Assembly (NCBI GenBank): GCA_025200525.1
Contig: CM045762.1
Location: forward strand, 80,753,893 to 80,817,892
Origin: Camellia lanceoleosa
Lineage: Eukaryota > Streptophyta > Magnoliopsida > Ericales > Theaceae
Length of the DNA: 64,000 nt
Reading direction: 5' to 3'
Below, one piece after another: positions 10,801 through 22,978 of this stretch. How positions within the stretch are numbered: the first letter of the stretch is position 1; each line of letters starts with the position of its first letter. The notes under the pieces are model-generated. The model was not told the origin of the DNA. It worked only from the letters and a program-made list of their open reading frames with translations, and made no database searches. The translations under genes were made by a program, and so were the position numbers.

Positions 10801-13800
10801 ATGTGCGTACGTGCCTGCATGTATGTCTTCTAACCTCACGTCTTTCTCCTTTTTATTTAATCGCTTTCGATGGTTAGATTAGGGACATGTTTTAATTAGC
10901 ATATCGCTTGCATCCATTCATCTTGTCTTGCATGCACTGAGGCTCGACGCATCATTCAAACTGTATCGTCATTTCAATACTTCTTTGAATATGTGTTTAA
11001 TCGCATGTTGTTCAAATCAATCCATTTGCCATATTAGTAGCCGAGCCTATTAAATTGCATATTGCATGTGTTGCATTAGACATCTTGTATAGTTAGGAAC
11101 CATGCATATTTTTCTAACTCATGTTTTCTTAGCTTGGAGTACTAGGTGAGTTTTTATGCTTTAGCATACTTGCATAAGTGTGAATGTTTCCATGATTAGC
11201 ATGCTTGCCATGAGACTATGTGCTTAAATGCTAAACTGCATGAATGCTTGTGGATGAAGGCTTTTTGTTCCAATTGGACAGTTCAACAAATGTATGTTTT
11301 AAGCCCACTTTGTTGAGTAGCAAATCTTGTTTTAAGTCTACTATGTTTTGTTGCAAATCCGCAACTTTAAGCCTACTTGAGGTGGTAAAATTCAAACCAT
11401 CTTCGCAAATAAACATTAATTGAATTGTTCCAAATTGAGCAAACTAGTATATACTTACTTGTGCGCATCATGTAGTAAAGCTTGTTTAATAACCAGAACA
11501 AGAACAGATAATGTTTATAAAAATCATATCATGATTAGTAGAAGCCGATCTTTGATCGGGCGAGCAGAGGTGCTCAATTCATGACCTTCCCCTCTCGTAC
11601 CTAAGTTCGTGAGCGGAGGCAATTTTGATGATGACAGACACGTGGCCTTTGGCACGAGTTAGGGTTTCCTAAATTTTCTCAAAACAAAAAAATATTTATG
11701 TGACGACTCTGTATCTGGCAAAACAATCCAATTTTGGCATTTTTTATCCTAAAATCAAATTTTCAAAAGATTTGCCAGATTTGGACTCTGTGGTAATTAT
11801 CAATTTCATATTACACTTGTGAGATTAGATTCAGAACTGGGGGAGTACGAACTGTGAGGCCTTTTTTTTAAAACCTTCCGAAAGGGCACGAAAAAGCCGA
11901 GCCACACCTTCCCTTGATTAATCCATGATAGGGAGGAGGTTTTGTTGGTCTTTTCTTACCATTTATTGAAATTGTATCCATTGGTTCATAAGTGATCACG
12001 CAATGAAATTGCGTCGATTGATGACTTGCGAATCAAGCCTACCACTCATTTGAGCTGTTTGATGAGAAGGAGAGGCAGGGTTGACAAACATCCCCTGAGA
12101 ATGCTCTATTTGTGCTCTGTTTATTTTCTTTTGTAGCAAGAGAAATCCAACATTAGTGGCCGCAGAATACTGTCTTCAATGACGGCCACCATTTGTGGCC
12201 GACCCACTACTTTTTCCAACAAAGGCGAGGTCTTTGTTTCTGCAGAATAGAGCGGCGAGGTGAAAAATCAGTGCAATCTCCTGGTTGTGCAACAGAAGCA
12301 TTCTGGTAGCAAAACGGAGAGCATTTTTTGGTGGAAATCCACATCCATGCATGAAGCAACCCTTGATTCTTGGGATCCGTTAAAATAATATTGTTATAGT
12401 AGTACGATGTACTTAAAGTAGCGGATTTGTAACTAATTAGTTAGTTTAGTTAAAATAGCTAGTTAGTTTTGTGTTGTACTTAATTAATTAGCTGAAGTAG
12501 TTAGTTAATTTGTGGTATTGTAATAATTAGCTAACATAGTTAGTTTATTTCATTTGGGTTGTAATAGATTAGTTAATTTGTAATAGCATTTATTGTTTTA
12601 GCATATCACATGTGTATGATTGTTGCCATGTCTAGCATGCTTGCCATGACGCTAAATGCTTAAGTGATAAAATTGTCTTAATGCCTATGGATGAAGGCTA
12701 ATTGCTTGAATTGGGATAATTTGAGTAATGTACATATGAGATCACCTTGTCAAGTGGTACATATTCAAACAATTTTCAAAAACATACTTGAAATCAAATG
12801 TTCCAATTTTTGCCAATTATTCTATACTTGTGTGCAACACATAGTAAAGTTAGCCTAATAATCGAAACAAGAGCATATAATGTAAATAAGAATCACATCA
12901 TGATTAGTAAAGACCGATCTTTGATTGGGCGAGTGAGAGTGCTCAATTCATGACCTTCTCCTATCATACCTAAGTTCCCGAGCCGAGACAATCTTGGTGA
13001 TGATGGACACATGGCCTTTGGCACGAGTCTCGGGTTTCTTAAAATTTTCAAAAACATTTAGGGGCCGGCTGTATATTTGGCAAAGCAGTCCATTTTTGGC
13101 ATTTTGATTCAAAATTGATTTTCCCAAAGAATTGCCAGATTTGGATTCATTTGTGTTTATCTATTTCATATTGCACTTGTGGAATTAGATTCAGAACCAC
13201 GGGAGTCCGAACTGTAGGGCCAGTCGTATCTGAAAGGAGCACGAAAAGTCAAGTTACAGTAAGTCCAAGTATTGATCCACAGGGACAAATAGAAAATTAA
13301 ACTAATTTAATTGTTAAATTTCTAAATTAATTTTGATAAAGGGATTGAGGGATTCATAAACTAGTAATAACTAAAATAAACTAAGAGATTAAACTAGCAA
13401 TTATAAATAAAATCAAAATTATTGATTTTTAGGAAAAACCTAAGGTAATGAGTCCACCACTACTTACATAAATAAGGCTTCAATTTGAGATTCAATTATG
13501 TTACAGTTTGAACTAAATAATACTTCACAACTACATGCTCGAAGCATTTATCAAAAAAAAAATAAAAAATTAACACGTTCACTGTATAGGCACGAACCAT
13601 CTCAAGTAGTACGAGTCATTCGCTCTAAACTGGGGTAGTAACACGACTCGTCTCTCGTACTATGACTCGTCTCATACCTTGAACATGAAAGCACAAAAAA
13701 ACATTGTATGGAAAGCATTCAACAATCACAGAAAGAAGAATACTTGAAGAGAATATTGAAAAATATATTTGAAACTTCTTAAACACCATACAATTTGTTC

Positions 13801-14327
13801 AAACTTTTACATAATCAAAAAGCAAAAAGACAACCCTATTACTTGGCTAGGGTTTCATCAAAACCCTAGAAATAGTCGCCTAGTCACTCATAGATGAGTG
13901 GGAAGAGGTGGAGAAAGAAGAAGCCACCATGGGAGACATTTTTCAAGCTTCAATTTTTTTTTCCTTCCAAACCCTAGCCTCTCTTTCCTTTTTCTCTGAA
14001 ATATCTTCGAACCCAAAGAGCAGCCTCTTTTCTTCCTTTTATGCCTAGCAGAACAGACTAAAATTTCTGTGCATGCAACTTTAGGTGGCCCGCTCGAGCG
14101 GCCCTAATTTTGGCTCAAGCAATGGTGGGCCACACGTGTGGTGGAGCTTGGCCGCACGTGCAATGAAGTGACAGGCAGGGAATTTTCACTACTCGCATGG
14201 AGAATCTGCTTTTGAGCAACTTTTTGCTTAAATTTGCGAGTTGCCTGCCAAATCTGTACAAGTGCTCAAAACACATCATTTCCATCAAATAAATAAAATT
14301 CAAAGACTATAAATGTAACTTAAGAGA

Positions 14328-16598
14328 TGTAACTCCCTCAAAATAAACTCATAAATCAACTAACAATAGCATGCTCATACATAAGAAAATAAAGCATAAT
14401 TATATTCCATCAGAGTAATCTTTACAAAATATATTACATGTTGACATCAAAGTAAATGCTCTAAGGGCCTACAACTTTCCAAGTCAACACTTGGTTACAA
14501 AAAGAGAGTGCTAACTCTATACAAAGAAAGCTCTTGGCTTGATATACATGTAATACAACCAAAAACACAAAACAGTCCAACAGTCCCAAGCCTCCCAAGC
14601 TACGTCCCTAGAGGTGAAATGCTACCTGTACCTGAAAATGATGTCCCATATAGGGTGAGCCACAGCACAGTAGAAATATACTAAACCAACTATAAATAAT
14701 GACTAAAATAATAGCATTCAACAGATGGTCCATACTTATATTCCAACTCATGCCATATTACCGTTTCATGACAATCATAACCATGTTACATTTCACTTTC
14801 CATTTCTTATTCAACTTGGACTTTGAAAACAAGGCTCAGAACCTCGCCAAATAATTTAATGAGATTATAACTCATTACTAAAACACTTTCGAAATTCACG
14901 ACGGATACACATTTTGGCGTTGTATCAATAACACATAAACCACTTCCTTACTTCATAAGTGATACACATGTTGGAGCTGTATCAATATAACATAGAAACA
15001 CTTCTATACTTCACAATTGATAATGATATACATTTTAGTGCTATATCAAATCAACAAACACTTCCATATTTCACCATGATACGCATTGTAGTGCCATATC
15101 AACATCACACAAATTCCAGTTTAGAGGTTCATTCCCTATCTTTCCCTAAACCGTGGAGTACATTCCCTATCTCCTTCCACACAACACAATGTATATAAAC
15201 ACAGATCATGTACATAATCAATCAATACATAAAGTTAATGTATTTTTTTCAACCGTCATATTCGATGACACATCCATTGATTAGTTTTAGTTTGCCTAAT
15301 CATCATGCATTGTCTACAACAATCAAGATTATCCTCTGCCGATAGCCCAAAGCAGTTATTTCTAAACAGGAAATAAATGCACCAAATGGATAAAATATCA
15401 ACATTTGTCTAGGTGAGCGATAAATTAATCCAACTACACCCTTTAATCCCAACCCTTTCCAATTTGATTATTTCTTATTCATTTTCTCATTTCCCAAAAT
15501 TAATTATACAAATTAATTTATCAACAATTAGGGCTTTTTCCCATAATTACAACACCAACCTTAAGGTTCCATTTTCCTCAATAATCCCACACCAAGTCCA
15601 TTTTCCAATGTATTACATACATAAAGGTTTTAAACTTTGAAAACCCCTCTTTTGAAAATTACACAATGACCCCAAACTTTCTTGAAATTATCCAACAACC
15701 CCCAACATATCGAAATACCAAAATTTAAAGACAAAGCTCATAAGATGGAGTAGGATATCCCTACCTCAAAGTTAGAGCTCAAATGGAGAAGAAGACCAAA
15801 ACCAAAGTGCTCCAAACTCCAAACTTTTCGGATCAAAACGAAGCCCTCGACGATCAACACACTCTTTACAAAGGCCGAAGGAAAGGAGAACACTCTAACT
15901 AGATCAAACCCTAGAGAGAAGGGAGATTCTAGAGAGAGAAGCTCTCAAAATCGATTTTGGAAAAGGAAGAGAGAGAGAGAGAGAAGAAAAGTGAAAAGTG
16001 ATTCAAAAATGCCCAACTGCTATCTGATACACGACAGGTCCGCTCGAGCGTAGAACAGGACGCTCGAGCGTCAAGAACAAGAAACTGGATCCGCTCGAGC
16101 GCAACAAGTCTCGCTCGAGCGCCAAGACACAAGAATAAAGTACATCCGCTCGAGCGCGAAAACTAGTCCGCTCGAGCGTAGATTTCCCCCTCCTAGAACT
16201 ATCACAGACAAAGCACTACCAGCTCGAGTGCCAAAAGGTCCGCTCGAGTGTAAGAAAACTCACTTGAGCGTGAAAAACACACCTGCAGAAGTTTTGCAGA
16301 GGCACGAAATACTGGGAGTGTGTAAACTCCGCTCAAGCACAATAAGACCCGCTCGAGCGGACAACCAAAAAGCAAACTCCGCTCGAGCGTAGAATGACCC
16401 GCTCGAGCGTAAAACCAAAACTCTTGGCAACAACACTTGAGACCAAAACTCAACCTACATGTTCGAAACACACCCAACACATCCTAAAATTCAAACATAG
16501 GGAGTTAAAGGATGACAACAAGACATACAACTACCAACTCCATGGAATGAAAGTCCGGAATACAACAATTACAGAAAAGGAAAACCGGGATCGCTATA
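14328..16598 (-). mobile_element. Solo LTR of a third family in the Athila-like 3' LTR
   Basis: On the minus strand it starts TATAGCGATCCCGG (expected TG, changed to TA) and ends GAGGGAGTTACA. Flanks are AGAGA (14323-14327) and AGCGA (16599-16603), one mismatch. The host LTR resumes at 16604, which matches the intact copy at 21630-21659. Length 2271 bp, no coding capacity. It holds the densest array of the CGCTCGAGCG palindrome in the window. Confidence 0.72.
16041..16410. repeat. Array of the palindrome CGCTCGAGCG
   Basis: Nine exact copies of CGCTCGAGCG and at least four one- or two-base variants (such as CGCTCGAGTG and CACTTGAGCG) lie in 370 bases, at spacings of about 20-60 bases, in an otherwise A-rich sequence. 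The sequence between copies is not repeated, so this is not a simple tandem repeat. Confidence 0.92.
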
Positions 16599-17188
16599 AG
16601 CGACTTCAATGTGGTAACTTTTGCCTACATCACATCCCCTAACTTACATTTTGCTAGTCCTCGAGAAAAACCATAGAAATAAGAAAAATAAAATACTCTA
16701 AGCCCCTTTCGTAGGGATCACGATTGCATTTAGCATATGCTACAAGCCTTTAAACCACAAAGTTACCCCAAGTGGACGAGTATAGCTTGTAAGGGTTTCC
16801 AGAAATGATACCCACAAATATTAATATATTTACATCTACCCAACAACAATAGGTAATCACACTACTCCAAATATCAATTAACTTATGTGTCAACTACAGT
16901 GTCATATTAAGACATGATGAGTCATTGAAGGCACAGTGGACGGGCATGAAGGAATCTATTGAGCAAGAACCACAATTCGGTTATTAAACAAGTTAAGTCC
17001 CTTATACTTACAAATGCTGGTAAACACATCATCAGTGCCCTTGGTGTAAAGTGCAGTCCCCATAACTAATTAACTGTCCACTATAATAGCCAGTGTAACT
17101 CAAAATAACACCTAACATATACAGAAAAACTAAACTTTTGCAACCAGGATTCTTATTTTTTTTCTAGTATTTTTTTTTTATAGACTAT

Positions 17189-17500
17189 GCAATGTCCTAA
17201 TTCTTTAAGCTTTCTAATCAACCCATGTAGCAAGCATTGGACCAATGACTTCCAAACCAGATGGTTTTAGGGCACTAGGTGTGAAGACACCCCTACGGGC
17301 TTAATAACTCGAGCTGAAAGGCTACCAAGTCATTTTTTTTCCCCTTAATTCTGCAATGTCTAAGTCCCTTAAGCTTTCTAATTAACCCATGTAGCAAGTA
17401 TTGGGCCAATGACTCCCAAACCAGACGGTTTTAGGGCACTAGGTGTAGAGGCACCCCTACAGGCTTAATAACTTGAGTTAAAGAGGCTACAAACCCAAAG
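17189..17500. repeat. 164-bp direct duplication
   Basis: GCAATGTC begins both units, at 17189 and 17353. The units share long words such as CAACCCATGTAGCAAG, GGTTTTAGGGCACTAGGTGT and ACCCCTAC, with about 10-15% change. Confidence 0.85.
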
Positions 17501-17973
17501 AAGTCAAGTTTTTTTTTTTTTTTTTTTTTGTGAGTGAGAATCAAGGTTACTCATTTATTGTTTTCTGTAACACTAGCAATTATCAATGATGTACACTAGG
17601 GATTATAATAAAGAGGTTACCACTATGATAGTGTGTTCATGTGAATCAAGGCATACTCATAATAAGTGTACTAATACCACAATCACAAGTAACTATCCTA
17701 GTGCAAACATCACATGCGAGTATTTACCCAATAAATCATTTTCATACAAGTCTACTATGTTCCCCAATTAACATATGCTTATATCACTACCTTACTAGCA
17801 ACAAGTCAACATCAAGTGAAGTAGTGCAATCAAGTGAAGTAGTGCAATCAATTGAAGCATGTATAAACATGAATTATGAATTTGGAGCCAAGAAGAAGTA
17901 CACATAAGAAAATACTCTTATCCCCCAACTTGAATATGACATTGTCCACAATGGAAGCAAATACGAAGTAAAT

Positions 17974-18011
<38 letters not shown>

Positions 18012-19689
18012 TACTAGACAATGTAGGTGCACCTCCAACTAGGCAGCTATGAACACAAATAAATGAATATAAATATATATATTTTTTGAGCAATAATAAA
18101 AGAAATAAAATAAATAACATACATTAAAAAAAAAACTGTAGCAAATAAAGGGACCAGGATTTGTGTCGCATGTGTGGTGAGTTGTGCTGCATGTGTGGTG
18201 TGTTGTGCCGCACATGCAAAAAAATTTTAAAACCCAATTATAACCAACAACTTCAAACCATTTTTACCTTCATTGCACATCTAAAATAAATATAGCACTT
18301 CAAAAACATCTAAATATTTAACGAAGGTATAATCTTCATTCGAAAACCACGGGTACTACTTTTCTCCCTAACTATGTTTGTAACTTTCCCTATTCTCCAA
18401 TAGAGCGACAGACTAGGTTGATTTGGTATCTAGAATTGAGGCGCTTGAAGCTAACTCAATCTATGTGGCTGCCATACAAAGTTCAAGCCGAGGTGGTTTT
18501 GAAACAATCTCCATACCCCTGGGTATTTAAACCAGACTTTAGTCTCGGAAATTCCAAACCTTTGCATTCTAGGCTTTGCCATTTGAACTCTAGTTTCCAC
18601 CGTCTCAGTTGCTCTCCTAGGAACCCACTACAAATACAGTTAGGTGGCTATACCAGACCATCAGATGTCATTCGGGTACGGCTAACACAAAAGGAATTAC
18701 ACCTTTAGAGGATTTAAAGTCTCCTAGACACGAAATGCAATCACACACACTACATAAAACACTATTTTTGTCTTTTGTTTTTTTTATTTATTTTGTGTTT
18801 TTTTTTTTTTGTTTTTGTTTTTGTTTTTTAAGACAAAAACAATAGCTTGCAATATATTTAAAAATTTGTTAAACCAAAAACAAAAGCCTTTCCCCCAACT
18901 TAAATGACAATGGCCTCAATGGCATATACTAAAAAGAACCGACAAAAAAAAAATAAAAGGAAAGAGAATTAAAACACACTAAAATATACAATCCCTGAAA
19001 TGTAGAGAAAGATGCCCCCCAACTGGACGGAAACTATACCTGCAATAGGGTTAGAAAATAAACACAACATTTTTTTTTTTTTTTGGAATTTGAGGTTTCA
19101 TGTTGATCTTCCTTTAAGTAATCTACCTCAAACTAAATTTGTTAGGTCATACTCAGCAGTTCCATTCAAAGGTGTACTCATCTATTTGGTCCTAACATAC
19201 CACATAGAAAACATACAATATAACAAATAAAGAATTACAACTAAAATGTTGAGGTTTCCTTCCCGAGAAGAGCTAAATATTGTCTTCAGCCAAATATCAA
19301 CACAAACTTATTTTTGCCTTTTCTTCCAATTTATAAGATATGGGTCTCTGTAACGAAAATAAATCAACCCATCCAATAGTGCAGGACTTGGTTGTAAATG
19401 ACTTGTGGGAGGATGATTAACGAAGTGGAGAAATATGTGTATGAAAAGCATAGCATGTAAAGAAATCTCATGGATGGAAACAATAAGATCAAAACCAAAA
19501 ATAAAATCCCACCTATGCTGATTTAGTTTATCACTATAATTTTCTACAATTAAATCCCTATCAATTTCGTCAAAATGAGAGACCAAAACTATAGGGAGAG
19601 TTTCTGTCATATCTTTGGGTGCAAAGGTAGGTTCAAGTGACAAATACTAACTCCATATCAGTTGTTGGATCACTGGAGAGATATGTTGT

Positions 19690-20030
19690 AGATTCACTAG
19701 GTTCAATTTGCAACTCTTTTTCAAAAATCTCATAGCATGCACTTTTATGAAAGTCTTGAACGAGTTGGTCAAAAGAAATCCACACCTCAGCTGAGAACAT
19801 CTCAAAATTTTCAGTTGACTACATTGTGTCTACAAATTGACTTGTTTGAGAGTTCAACCCATTATAAAAGATAACAATGAGTTGAGTAATTTTGTAGCCA
19901 TGTTGTGGAAAAGCATTTGCATAACTCTTGTATCGTTCCCAACAATGACAAAATAACTTATCCGTTTCCTGAGTAAAATTTAATATTTTTCTTTTGAGAA
20001 GAGTAATGTCAGATGGAGGTTTTGATTATT
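19690..20030 (-). pseudogene. Athila-type gag remnant
   Basis: The minus strand from about 20020 reads KRKILNFTQETDKLFCHCWE, then RYKSYANAFPQHGY and FYNGLNSQTSQFVDTM before a TAG. This is the typical core of the Retrotrans_gag domain of Athila-like elements, whose usual form has CWERFKDLLNACPHHG and FY.GL....RQFVD. The frame continues, broken by stops, towards 19690. It would encode the capsid-like protein, and it is the only retroviral domain I find in this element. Confidence 0.75.
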
Positions 20031-20088
20031 TCCATTTAAAATAAGCCAACATATTTACCCAATTCAGGGCGGCAAAAACGACTCTCGT

Positions 20089-20134
<46 letters not shown>

Positions 20135-20494
20135 TTCCATGGTTCTGTGCACTAAGTTATGAAAGCAAAATACCAAAGGGAAAATACTTACAGCAGTTTA
20201 ACGAAAACGCTTTACCCGTCTTGCAGGTGCTTGACGTGTGAACCGTTGTCTCTATCCTCCACTTGAGCTCTCTATGTTTAGCACTTTGGTGCTTTGCTTG
20301 CGAGTATTTGTTTGTTTTTTTTTTTAAACACTTTAGTGTTGTAGTTTGTTTTTAAAGATCGGTTGCGCTCCGCTTGCACTTCAATGATAGCTTCTCTTGC
20401 AAAAACTCTGCACACTTAGCAACACGAAAGCAAAAAATCCTAAACTAAAATTAAAATAAGAATGCAACTTTAAATTAATTAGTTTTGCTAGAAG

Positions 20495-20512
20495 TCCCCG
20501 ACAACGGCACCA
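20495..20512 (-). promoter_or_regulatory. Primer binding site, tRNA-Asp type
   Basis: The minus strand reads TGGTGCCGTTGTCGGGGA five bases inside the 5' LTR end (20518). This is the known Athila-type site, complementary to the 3' end of tRNA-Asp, with one change (GGTGCC for GGCGCC). Confidence 0.85.
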
Positions 20513-20517
20513 AAATT

Positions 20518-21659
20518 TGATGGGTTGTTTCACACACTAAAAATAAACACTAAACTATACCAAATTCCTTAGAATAGCGGTAAGTTCAGGTATCGATCCA
20601 CAGTGACAAACGGGAAATTAAACTAATTTAATTGTTAAATCCCTAAATTAATTTTAATAAAAAGATTGAGGGATTCATGAACTAGTAATAACTAAAATAA
20701 ACTAAGAGATTAAAGTAGCAATTATAAATAAAATCGAAATTATTGATTTTTGGAAAAAACCTAGGGTAATGAGTCCACCATTACTTACATAAATAAGGCT
20801 TCAATTATGTTACGGTTCGAACTAAATAATACTTTGCAACTACAAGCTCAAAACATTTACCAAGAAAATTAACACGTTCATTGTATAGGCATGACCCATC
20901 TCAAGTAGTACGAGTCGTTCGCTCTAAACTAGGATAGCAACATGACTCGTCCCTCATAGTATGGCTCCTCTCATACCTTGAACATGAAAGCACAGAAAAC
21001 CATTGTATGGAAAGGATTCAACAATCACAGAAAGAAGAATACTTGAAGAGAATAGTGAAAAATATATTTGAAACTTCTTAAACGCCGTATAAGTTGTTCA
21101 AATCTTTACATAATCAAAAATCAAAAAGACAACCCTATTTACTTGGCTAGGGTTTCATCAAAACCCTAGAAATAGTCTCCTAGCCACTCATGGAGGAGTG
21201 GGAAGAGGTGGAGGAAGAAGAAGCCACCATGGGAGACATTCTTCAAGCTTCAAGTTCTTTTTCTTTCCAAACCCTAGCCTCTCTCTCTCCCTTTTCTCTA
21301 AAATATTTTCAAACCCTAAGAGAAGCCTCCTTTTATCCTTTTATACCCAGTAGAACAGATTGAAATTTTCATGCATGTAACTCTAGGTGGGCTGCTCGAG
21401 CAGCCCTAATTTTCGCTCAAGCGGTGGTGGACCGCACCTTCGGTGGAGCCTAGCTGCACATGCGGTGAGGTGGAAGGCCGAGAATTTTCATTACTTGCAC
21501 AGAGAATATGCTTTTGAGCCACTTTTTGTTTGAATTTGCGTGTTGCCTGCCAAATTTGTACAAGCACACAAAGCACATCATCTCCACCAAATAAACAAAA
21601 TTCAAAGACTATAAATGTACCTTAAGAGGCCTCAATATGGTACCTTTCGGCCTATATCA
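20518..21659 (-). mobile_element. 5' LTR of the Athila-like element, intact
   Basis: Minus strand starts TGATATAGGCCG at 21659 and ends CAACCCATCA at 20518. It matches the split copy at 6976-16632 along its length. It contains a GCTCGAGC copy (near 21391) and a nearby degraded GCTCAAGC. Confidence 0.85.
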
Positions 21660-21664
21660 CTTCG

Positions 21665-22978
21665 TATGTATTGTTTTGTTGTCTTATAGTCAATGTAACT
21701 AGTTTATGGTTTTGTTGTAGGATAGTGCATTGTTCAACTTTTCATGTACAGCTCTTAGAAGTACAAGTGTGTTAAAGCAAAATAAGTCCCCAAAGGTTAG
21801 TGAATTCTACTATTTTCAATGAATTTGTTAGCAATTCTACTGTTTTGAATTATTATTATTAAAAATTTTAAACTTGTGTTCGAATCTTGAAATTGTAGAG
21901 GATAAGAAACAAAAATTAGAAGTGAAAAGTTTAGCTTCTACTTCATGGACTTTGAAGATTCAAACACAATCTTAGAGTGTGTTTGGATGAAAAATGAGAT
22001 TCTTTAATCTTCCACTGAACTTGGAGGGAATGTGCAATGATAAATTACCCATGTGAAACCTTTTTTTCTGAAGGATGCAATATCAAAAGATATTTTCTTT
22101 TGTCATGGTCCAAGAAAGTTTGAACAAAAATTTTGTGTCTTCTCCCGGAGTTGTATGTGGATGTTACTGCACATATTTTGGTTGACTGAAACGAAATAAA
22201 ATGTAATAATTATTTCATTAAGCTATTTATTTTTATGTTTGGTTGGTAAAAAAAAAATTATAAACGAAATTATCATTTATCATTATAAGATAATGATTAT
22301 TTTATAAGAGAATTTAAAGAATGAACCATTTTATTTTATTTTATTTTATTTCATTTTAATAAACTAAATACAACGTTAGAATTAAGAATAGCTTAACAAT
22401 CAATACAATGAAGAAAGAGGATGTTGGGAGAGACATTAGGTTATATATATATATATTTAGGAATGAACATTTGAAAATTTTTGACATAACATTACATTTG
22501 CTTTTATATATATATATATATCTTATCTTATCTTACTACAATGTAAGAGGGAGTTGCCATAGCATGGCTCTCTTTTTTCTTTTCCTTTTGTTTTGTGTTT
22601 GTATCCTTTTTTTTTTCCTTTGTTTTTTTCCTGGAGAATTTCACAATTTTCATATTTTGTTTGTAATTTTTGTCACTTTTGATAACACTTATAAATCAAT
22701 TATTTAACAAAAACAATTCTCTAACTGTGTTTGATTCAATTTTAGATTATAATTTATTGCATTTTTCCCACTAATTTGAAAATTTTAAAAAATGAGAAAT
22801 ATTTTTAAGTTGTAAAATATAATTTTTAAAACTTATTTAAAACTCTTAATACATATGGATAAAATAATTCTATTTCTTTTGTTTTAATTATAATTTTTGA
22901 GTGCATGTTAGATTTTTGCACAAAAGGTGTAACCAAATAAATTTAACCTTTTTTTTCTTATCTTATCTTACTATAATA
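21665..22978. other. AT-rich spacer, no gene seen
   Basis: Between the two minus-strand elements lies AT-rich sequence with (TA)n at 22444-22455 and 22507-22521 and a TTTTA run at 22329-22352. Open frames here are short and low-complexity. This probably is the old genomic surroundings of the insertions. Confidence 0.5.

Larger units (their letters stand above)
8529..11906 (+). mobile_element. Tat/Ogre-type solo LTR inside the solo LTR at 7043
   Basis: Starts TGTAGGCACCCC and ends GCCGAGCCACA. Flanked by exact CCTTC at 8524-8528 and 11907-11911. Length 3378 bp. It closely matches the 5' LTR at 35978 along its length, including the GTCGGCC array, TATA region, poly(A) hairpin and the U5 word TGACGACTCT at 11701. 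No internal region is present, so it is a solo LTR. Confidence 0.92.
7043..13258 (+). mobile_element. Tat/Ogre-type solo LTR in the Athila-like 3' LTR (itself split)
   Basis: Begins CGTAGACACC (TG changed to CG) and ends AAGTCAAGTTACA. The 5-base word GTAAG flanks it at 7038-7042 and 13259-13263. Removing the inner insertion leaves about 2.83 kb, one LTR with no internal region, hence a solo LTR. It carries the family signs: the opening TTTTTGAC block, a TATA box near 7380-7388 and a long TTAGTTAG-rich stretch. The 3' part is eroded: the poly(A) hairpin and U5 PBS-like word are not recognisable here. It ends like the LTR at 62983, so the two may belong to one subfamily. Confidence 0.85.
16633..20517 (-). 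other. Internal region of the Athila-like element, mostly non-coding
   Basis: On the minus strand it runs from the PBS to a weak purine tract beside the 3' LTR (AAGTTAGGGGA, 16644-16634). Apart from the gag remnant no retroelement domain is visible. It holds simple repeats: T-rich 17512-17529, (GA)n 17974-18008 and (CA)n 20091-20132, and a 164-bp direct duplication. A 111-codon open frame at 19643-19308 shows no known motif. Confidence 0.65.
6976..21659 (-). mobile_element. Athila-like Ty3/gypsy element, minus strand, non-autonomous, heavily nested
   Basis: Two copies of the same long sequence face the same way: one in three pieces (6976-7042, 13264-14327, 16604-16632) and one whole (20518-21659). 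Read on the minus strand they are the 3' and 5' LTRs of about 1.15 kb, starting TGATATAGG or TGATGTAGG. A PBS matching tRNA-Asp lies next to the 5' LTR at 20512-20495, and a gag remnant follows. Flanks CTTGG (6971-6975) and CTTCG (21660-21664) fit a 5-bp duplication with one change. The internal part is only 3.9 kb and shows no protease, RT or integrase, so it must have depended on a partner. Three later LTR insertions lie in its 3' LTR. Confidence 0.82.

Noticed and set aside
19308..19643. 111-codon minus-strand frame in the Athila-like element
   Set aside because: It follows the gag remnant but has no known motif and starts after a stop-rich stretch; not strong enough to call a gene.
22408..22707. 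99-codon frame rich in Phe and Ile
   Set aside because: Low-complexity TA and T runs; no start context or domain.
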